64,000 nucleotides of DNA, from positions 3,627,999 to 3,691,998 of the forward strand of contig NC_092565.1 of assembly GCF_037975245.1 (NCBI RefSeq), read 5' to 3'. Shown one piece after another: positions 36,935-46,000 of the stretch. This stretch comes from Apostichopus japonicus. Taxonomy: Eukaryota; Echinodermata; Holothuroidea; Aspidochirotida; Stichopodidae. Each line of letters opens with the position of its first letter. Within the stretch, counting starts at the first letter, position 1. The position numbers and the translations under genes were made by a program. The notes beneath the pieces were generated by a model. It did no database searches, was not told the DNA's origin, and worked only from the letters and a program-made list of their open reading frames with translations.

Positions 36935-39900
36935 TTAGATAATTAAATTCAAATTCAAATCATTGCCTGTATTTCCCTTTTATGTTATTATTAGCATAAA
37001 CTTTGCAAGAGTCAAGTGCTTAGCATAAACTTTGCAAGAGTCAAGTGCTATTCAAGTGCATAAAAGTCAAGGCACTTGAAACATTTCCTTATTGTCATCC
37101 CATCTCTTCTCTCACAGAACCACTCCAACCAAGCAGATGTCGAGTTATCCCTCCACGGTCTCATCGAAGTCTTAATTCAGGAGAAATGGAAGTACTACGG
37201 TCGGTTTCGTTTCTACCGGATCCTAATTACCTTCCTCCTTCACATAATAACGTTAATGGTGGCTATCTATCTCAGGCCCGTGGAGGTAAAATGGCTGCAT
37301 ATACACTTTCCACTCCATTCATCAAGAAAACGACTTTTGATAGTTTGCCGTTGTTTTTTATCGCTGTCACTTTTAATTTTGCTTTGCAGTAGATAAGCTG
37401 TTTGCGAACAGTTCTTTCTCTCTTTGTGCTTTCAATTTAGCTTAGAATCGTTAAAAGTATTCTTACTGTTATGTGACAGTTCTGTGCTAGAGTTAATCCT
37501 GTACAATACAGGAAATCTAACTATAGATAAACAGCAGTCCAAGATACTCCTTTGTATGTATCTGCTCAACTCGTTGACATTTACAATTTACTTCGCTCTT
37601 CGCTTACCTGTCTCCTCACAACCTTAGCACCTTGTTCTACCATGACTATGAGGTCCTGGTAAAATAATAACACTTTAATAATACACACAATAATAACATG
37701 CAAATATAACCAAGACGAAATCCAAGGGAAGTTTTTTCACAAGAAAATCCGTGTGATGACACTTTGAATGGTAGAATGAGAAGGAAGGGCAGTGACCGGG
37801 GGGGGGTCCGGTCATAGAGGGCGCACAGTGTTATTATTTACTAGGACTAACATGGAAGATCTCTTCTTCGAAGACATCTACTATAGTATAGCATCAAATG
37901 TCTTCTAACCGAAAAGGCCCACCGTTTGTGAAGTATGTGAAGGCCTTGTCTACTTGAGCTGTGGCCTGTATTTTTTATGATATATTTGCAGAAAAAAGTA
38001 AAAACTTTGTGAATGGCAATACCTCCTCATAATGTGAATTAGGGTAACCTGACAGTTTGAAAGACATAATTTTAATACCATAAGGATTATAGGAAGGTTT
38101 ACCAGTGCTTTCAGTGGGATGGATGGATAATAAACACCAAAATAAAGTAAGTCCATCCACAACTGGTGACCTTAATCCACCTCAATTTCTGAGAGAAAAG
38201 CTGTGGAGATTTAATCTTTAGGGAAGTACCTTTTAATCTTATTGTACCAAATGTGGGAGAAAATATGGATGGAAAGTTAGTCTTGTGACAACTTCAAGAG
38301 CCTCTTTTACATATTAGCACTTTTTTTTGGGGGGGGGGGGGTAGTCATTCGACAGTAATTGTCAAATTATTCTAGAAAGATTTGGCAAAAACACAGGTGA
38401 TATCAGACTATCGTGTAGTCTCGTAATGGTAGTTATGGAAATAAAGGCAGTAATGTTGCTTTTAATGCAAAGAGGAATACAGAGATTTCTTTTTGTATGA
38501 ATAAAATTGTTCCAAATTTCAAGTGACTTGAAACAATTTAAGATCCTTGTTTTAGGTCCTTAGAGGACTTGGGAGTGAAGGAAAAATCGCGATTTTTCTT
38601 GCCTCAGTGTTAACCATTTAGAACCAATGCAATTTAACTATGTACTAACTGGTAATACAAAGTTTGCAAACAATATCACTTTGTTTGACAATTATTTGCA
38701 AAAGTTCTATAAAAAAACTAAGGCTGATTTAATTTGTTGACTATTGTAGGTGTGATGTGCAGCCTCCCTTGTTACATTAGTAATATTCACATACAAGCCT
38801 AAATGATGACTGAAATATCAACAAATTGTTTATATTGTTTAAAATGAAACTCAAACAGTTGTATTAGCAATCTACATTTCAACAGTATATTAACTAACAT
38901 CTAAATTTTCCCCTTGTTTGCAGCACAACTATTTTTGTTGAATTAGGGGGGCATAACATTCGTTCATTTGTTTTTAACTGTAGAGTGTGGTTTTGATTTG
39001 ACAATTCTAAATTCTTACAAGACACTAAAACCCCTGCAGTGAGATAACTCACTTTTCTGAATGTTGTATTCAAGGAAGAGAACATACTGCAACATAAGCA
39101 ATGGTTTTGGAAATATATTATGGTGTACACCACTCTGCCAAAAGTGCTCTCAGAAAACTACAATAAAACAGAACACTTTGTTGCTGGTAGTGTTTATTTG
39201 TAATATTAATATGTATATTGCTAAAGTACCATTTATATTGTAGAGTACTTAAACTGTACCTGTAAACAGCTGAATATCTCATTTGGTTGAGCACAGGGCT
39301 TGTTACCCCTGAGGTGCACTGGTTCAAATTCTTTTCCGGGCACAAAAATAAATGTCTTTGCTCCTTGTCTAGTTTGTTGATAACTATTCAGTCCGTGATT
39401 TGTTGTTTCGTTGACTTACCTGAAATGTTTCTTATCAGGATGAAACTGCTGCATCTGGTGTCTCCCTTGACAACCTGACCACATCAGAACCCTTCAACGG
39501 TACCCTGCATCGATTCCCTCACTGCTATCTATACTACAGAAACCGTCGAACTGATGTGGTAAGTTTTAACCATCTTCCTTAACAAAATATCGTTTGTAAT
39601 CGAAACCTTCTTTTATGTACTGTTATAGCTTCAAAATGCAATTTTAAGCATACCGTCATCATGTTAGGCTATGTAACCTTTTTGATATTGTAAGATCTAT
39701 GTTCATAATGGCATTATCGTTATCCAGAAATCATTCAGAAGGCTTTTTCCATTTTTTGTAGGTTCGCATCATCGTAGAATTCCTCTGTCTCGCACACGCC
39801 ATTGGACACTTGATTTCACTGGCTGTACATAGCAGTATTCTTGGTTTCAAGACATACGCATTACGCGCTGTAAGTAAATCAATTTATTTATTCATCACTC

Positions 39901-39976
39901 TCTGCCAACTGTACAGTCATGATGTGGGCATTACGTAATTATGAGTAACATCATACAATATACAATATGTGCTGAG

Positions 39977-40015
<39 letters not shown>

Positions 40016-43000
40016 AATGTTCTTAATCCAAGAACATGCCATCATTTTAATACTCGAGTGACTTTTGTAGCAAGTGGCACATGGCTGCTCAAAAGAAGGA
40101 CATGTTTATCTACGTAGAAAGGAACTTGTATTTCAAAAATTTATTCATTCACAGAAAGTTGCCCCAGCAAGAGAACTCTACTTGTTAGCCTGCTTATGTA
40201 TAATTACAGCGGGGGTGTGCCGTATACCCCCCTGCTTCCCCTTTCTTGAGGATGTTTGCCTGGTGATTGCCATCCTCCTGATGTGGCCGTACTGCTTCTT
40301 CTTTCTAAGGTGAGTATCGAATGAGATAACTTCATCAAAGGTTTTCTGACTGGCTTAATATTTTCATTGAATTTATTAATCAGTTTGTAGTATCATTCCT
40401 ATATTGTAACATTTTTAAAATTTAAATTTTTTTTTTTTTTTTTAAATAATGTCATTCCTGACTTCATCCCCTCACTCCCCCATCCCCACACCCTCCCTTT
40501 TACATACAAGTTCCATACTCTTCAGAATCTGTCATTATGCTGCAAGACTGATATCTCTGTGATACTAGAATAATTGAGATCCCTCTTTGTGTGTGTATTT
40601 GTTTGTGTGTGTATTTGTTTGTGTGTGTATTTGTTTGTGTGTGTATTTGTTTGTGTGTGTATTTGTTTCTGTGTGTATTTGTTTCTGTGTGTATTTGTGT
40701 CTGTGTGTATTTGTTTCTGTGTGTATTTGTGTCTGTGTGTATTTGTTTCTGTGTGTATTTGTTTCTGTGTGTATTTGTTTTTGTGTGTATTTGTTTCTGT
40801 GTGTATTTGTTTCTGTGTGTATTTGTTTCTGTGTGTATTTGTTTCTGTGTGTATTTGTTTCTGTGTGTATTTGTTTCTGTGTGTATTTGTTTCTGTGTGT
40901 ATTTGTTTCTGTGTGTATTTGTTTCTGTGTGTATTTGTTTCTGTGTGTATTTGTTTCTGTGTGTATTTGTTTCTGTGTGTATTTGTTTCTGTGTGTATTT
41001 GTTTCTGTGTGTATTTGTTTCTGTGTGTATTTGTTTCTGTGTGTATTTGTTTCTGTGTGTATTTGTTTCTGTGTGTATTTGTTTCTGTGTGTATTTGTTT
41101 CTGTGTGTATTTGTTTCTGTGTGTATTTGTTTCTGTGTGTATTTGTTTCTGTGTGTATTTGTTTCTGTGTGTATTTGTTTCTGTGTGTATTTGTTTCTGT
41201 GTGTATTTGTTTCTGTGTGTATTTGTTTCTGTGTGTATTTGTTTCTGTGTGTATTTGTTTCTGTGTGTATTTGTTTTTGTGTGTATTTGTTTCTGTGTGT
41301 ATTTGTTTCTGTGTGTATTTTGTTCTTGTGTGTCTCTGTTTTTATTCATTGGATAGCAGACTCCACTCCTCCCCCCTCCCCATCACCACCCTGTCCTGAC
41401 CCACACCTTTTGTTTTGATAATCTCGTTTAATCTTTCATTATGGTAGATACACAGGAAACCTCCATCTCTTTGTGGGCGAGATTTTTATTTTGTTAGTTG
41501 TGTATATATATGTGTTAGTTGTGTATATATTTGTTTGTTATGTATATTTGTGTTCGTTGTGTATATATGTGTTCGTTGTGTGTTTATGTGTTTGTAGTGT
41601 ATATATGTGTCTGTTGTGTATATGTGTGCATATATGTGTTTTTAGTATGTGTGTTCTGTTAGTTACTTGACCTTGCCATGTAGAGTCTTATCCATACGCT
41701 TCATTAATTTGCATTTAATATCATTTAACTAACATTGCCGGAGGACCCAATCAGAATACTCCTTGAGATCCCACATTGCATTGGTATCATTAGCTTGTGT
41801 TGTTTTGTCTCGTCGTTACGTTTAATGCCCAAAAGTCATCTCGACTCTCACGTTTGTCTGACCTCTTCAAATCCTTCTCGTTGTCTTCTCTCCTCCTACT
41901 TTCTTTCAGAGGTTTCACCAAATTTGGTAAATTTATAGCTATGATTTACAAGATGATGGCATCGGACCTGGTCATATTCTTTCTCATCTATGCGGTCGTC
42001 ATCATGGCGTTCTCTCAGGGTTCGTAGACAAACTTGCGTTCACGCCACCGAAACGTTCCTTTCTTTATTGATTTTTTCCCGTTTGATTTTGAAAAATATC
42101 AAATTTGATGATACTCTTCGCTTACTCCCGTGACACAATATCAGTCATCAGCTTGAGTTAGTCGAGTCTCATTTCAAATAATTAGACAACAGTAGAATTT
42201 TGGAATTTTTTCCAAATTTCATATATACTTTTGGATTAACACTAACATATGGAAAAGCTTCTAAGGTGTGCAAATAATACATTAAACCATGACATGTATT
42301 TTGTGCGACAAATGATTTTCTGTATTAGATGGAATTGCTGGCGATATGCTAAATTATACTACCGCCTAATTGATTGTTGTAAACGTGTAGATATCCGAGT
42401 AGATTTAGGGGTATCAGATTACTTATAATGCATAATTACATGGCCTCGATCGGTTGCAACCCAACTCAAAATATGCAGCTTTAGCTATTTCCCAGTGTGT
42501 GGGTGGATTCATAAAAGTTTTAAGTATTTATATAATTAAAGTCAGTGGTGAATCTCGTGTTCAAGAACAGACCCAGACACAACTAAGACAGACCTTGAGT
42601 GAATCATTCTGCTTTTGTAAAGTGCAACTTATTATATAAATATGGCTATATAATCATTCAATTATATAATAATATTATATATTATAATGTACTTTTCAAA
42701 CGTCAAGTGAGTCAAGCAAAGTTTTGTCAATTAACAGGTAAATGTGACATTGCAAGATGTCATTGACCCAAGTGACTGAAAATCACTGTTATTAATGACC
42801 TAATCCAGATATTACTAGTTAAGTGACTCGTTAGTTGAAGGCTTGTTTTTAGTGATCAGAGTGTACATCCCACACCCATTAAGTAACTACTGCAAACTTC
42901 ACTCTCATCATATTCAAAATTAGTACTTCTGGTTTGGGAATTGAGAAGTGGAGTTCTGTTTTTATTTTTTTTTAATGTTTTTGACACAAATTTACATTCA

Positions 43001-46000
43001 CCATAGCTGTACTGCATATTTGGTGTGTAGGAGTACCACATTGAGTACAACAAGTATATTGTTTTTGGTGGAGGTCAATGGTCATTTGGGGTCACCAGTG
43101 GTCAAATTGTGAAAACCTTGTAAACATGATATCTCAATATTGGAAGCTTGTGCAGATCTCATATTTGGTATAAAGGTGTAAAGCATATAAATAAAAGAAG
43201 CCTATTGATTTTGGTGGAGGTCAGAGGTCATTTGAAGTCAACAAATGTGAAACATTTACATCACTCCTCTCTTACCTGTCTCTCTACACTAATGCACCTG
43301 CCTAAACATAATATCGCAAGGGAAGCTTGGACAGATCGCATATTTGGTATGTAATTGTACCACATTGAGTACAGGAAGCCTAATGTTGTGGGCGGAGGTC
43401 AATGGTCGTATGAGTTCACCAGGGGTCAAATTATGAAAACCATGCTTATTTTCAAAATATTTCAGCAAGGACAGATGTCATATTTAGTATGTTGATGTAT
43501 CTATCACATTTAGTACAAGAATCCTGTTGTTGAGGCCAATGGTCATTTCAGGACAGCCTGTGTCATTGCGAATTTATTGTTTGTTACATCACACTGCTTT
43601 TCACTGTATTACTAAGATCAAGTATGTGTACACCCTCACTATACATTACTTCAGATTCATAAAGAAAATTGCGCATTAATACATCATCGAAGCCACAATG
43701 CATTTTTGCATTTCCACCCCCCCCCCCCCTTTTAATCACTGCGTTATACTTACCAGGGAGTTGCTAGAAGGAGAAACAATTCCAGTCATTTGTACTATGG
43801 ACATACATCCACTTTTGATAATAATCTTATGATATATTTTCTGCAATCATTTAATTCTTTGCTTTTGTTTTGGATCAGCAAAGTGATGCAGAATCATATA
43901 TGGAAGTGGCTTTTAAGTCCAAATGTCTGCATTGATGTAATATTGACAATCATCATGATGAAATTGCAACATTTGTTGAATTTTTTTACTCAAATATGAG
44001 TAAATAAGATCCATGCATTGAAGTAAATCATACAAATTTTCAAAAGTACACAGGTGTGTGTTTATACTCTTGCTAAGATAATAGAGTAATGCATATATGG
44101 GGGTAGGTGGAGGGGGAGGGGAGAAATGATTTGGTAGTTATTATGCGGTAGTTTGCTCAAAAAAATTCATGGTAATCCTACACCTCTGTACTATGCTGCT
44201 GTCTGTTATGAAATTATTTTAATTGGAACATTTTGTTTCGGGACAGGATAAGGATGGTGATTGAGCTAGAGAAAAGTCCTGTCCATGAACAGATTTGGCA
44301 TGAAAAAGATCCAGGTTCATGTTCAAAGTATCCACTATTAACCTTAAATATATTAGAAGCAAATGAAATCCTTCTCTAACAACTCTCTGAATCTCAGGAA
44401 TGGTTAATTCACCTGCTATGGAATGGTTTGTTCTAAATAAATAAATAAATAAAGTGGATGTATTTTATTGATACATGTATTGAATTTTTTTAAACATTTT
44501 ATTTCTGCAAGCTGCTTAACAAGGTAGGATATATTTTGAGGAAAAGAAAGCAGTAGTTGGGATTGAACCAGGGATCTTCTGCTTCCAAAACTTTTTCTCT
44601 ACCACTAGACCATTAGGTGGGAGATAGCTTTTGCTTGCTTTTCAAATATTTAAAGATCCAGTTGTTCAGTGGACTTAGTGTTTTTATAAAACATTTTCTC
44701 CACTGATCCATGTCAGGGAGAGGGAACCTTGTCAGGGGGGAGGGGTGCCGGCGATCTCCCCTGTCCGCTTGGGAACCTTGTCAGGGGGGAGGGGTGCCGG
44801 CGAACTCCCTTGTCAGCAAAGTCCTTTTGCCAGCGATTACTCACCCTGGACTTGAACCGAGTCGATCAGAAATTTCCAATCGCATACGGAACTACCAATT
44901 ACACCATTTTGGTTCCCAAGGAATCAACTTCGTTTCTTACCTTTATACTTCCACCTGCTTCAAAGAACAGAAAAGTAAAAGGCTCTGGCTGGACTTGAAC
45001 CATGGACATGCATCCTGTGGGAATTGAACCCCTACACAAGGAGTTTGTCTTGCTCTTCAGGTACAAGCACTAACCACTGCGCCACTTTATCTGTTGAGAA
45101 ATGATGCTCGTTTCTAATATTTAAGGTTCATAATGGAAGAAAAGAGGTATAAGAATAGAAAAAGCAAACTGCCCTCACTGGGGTTTGAACCCAGAGACAT
45201 AGAATCTTTAGGTACAGGCACTGACCACTGCACCACTGTAACTGTTGAGAAATAATGCTCGTTTCTAATATTTAAGGTTCATAATGGAAGAAAAGAGGTA
45301 TAAGAATAGAAAAAGCAAACTGCCCTCACTGGGGTTTGAACTCAGAGACATAGAATCTTTAGGTATGGGCACTGACCACTGCACCACTGTAACTGTTGAG
45401 AAATAATGCTCGTTTCTAATATTTAAGGTTCATAATGGAAGAAAAGAGGTATAAGAATAGAAAAAGCAAACTGCCCTCACTGGGGTTTGAACTCAGAGAC
45501 ATAGAATCTTTAGGTATGGGCACTGACCACTGCACCACTGTAACTGTTGAGAAATAATGCTCGTTTCTAATATTTGAACCTAACAATGTAAGGAGACTAA
45601 AAAAAAAATATAAAAAGCCAGTTGGCTTTGTGCTTCCTCGCCATATACTTTGCTCAAAATTTCACAAGTGAGCTTATAAGTGAGGCAAGGGAAAAGGTTT
45701 TGAAACTCTGAATACAATTTGTGAGGAGATGAGGAAAGACTTCATCTCACCAAGAGTTTCTCACAAACATGTCAACATAATATCTCACGAAGGCAAGCTT
45801 GGACCAATCTCATATTTAGTATGTAGTTGTAACACCTTGAGTTCAAAAACTCTTATTGTTTTGGTGGAGATCATAGGTCATTTGGGGTCACCAGTGGTCA
45901 AATTGTGAAAACCTTGTTAAAAACGATAACGCAAGAAAGTAGCTTGGACCAATCTTATATTTGGTATGTAGTTGTAACACGTTGTGTTCAAGAACCCTTA

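Noticed and set aside
40522..41418. Open frames of 260-275 codons on both strands
   Set aside because: They are translations of the 16-base minisatellite in rotating frames, giving a monotonous Cys/Val/Phe or Thr/Asn/Lys repeat without splice or start context.
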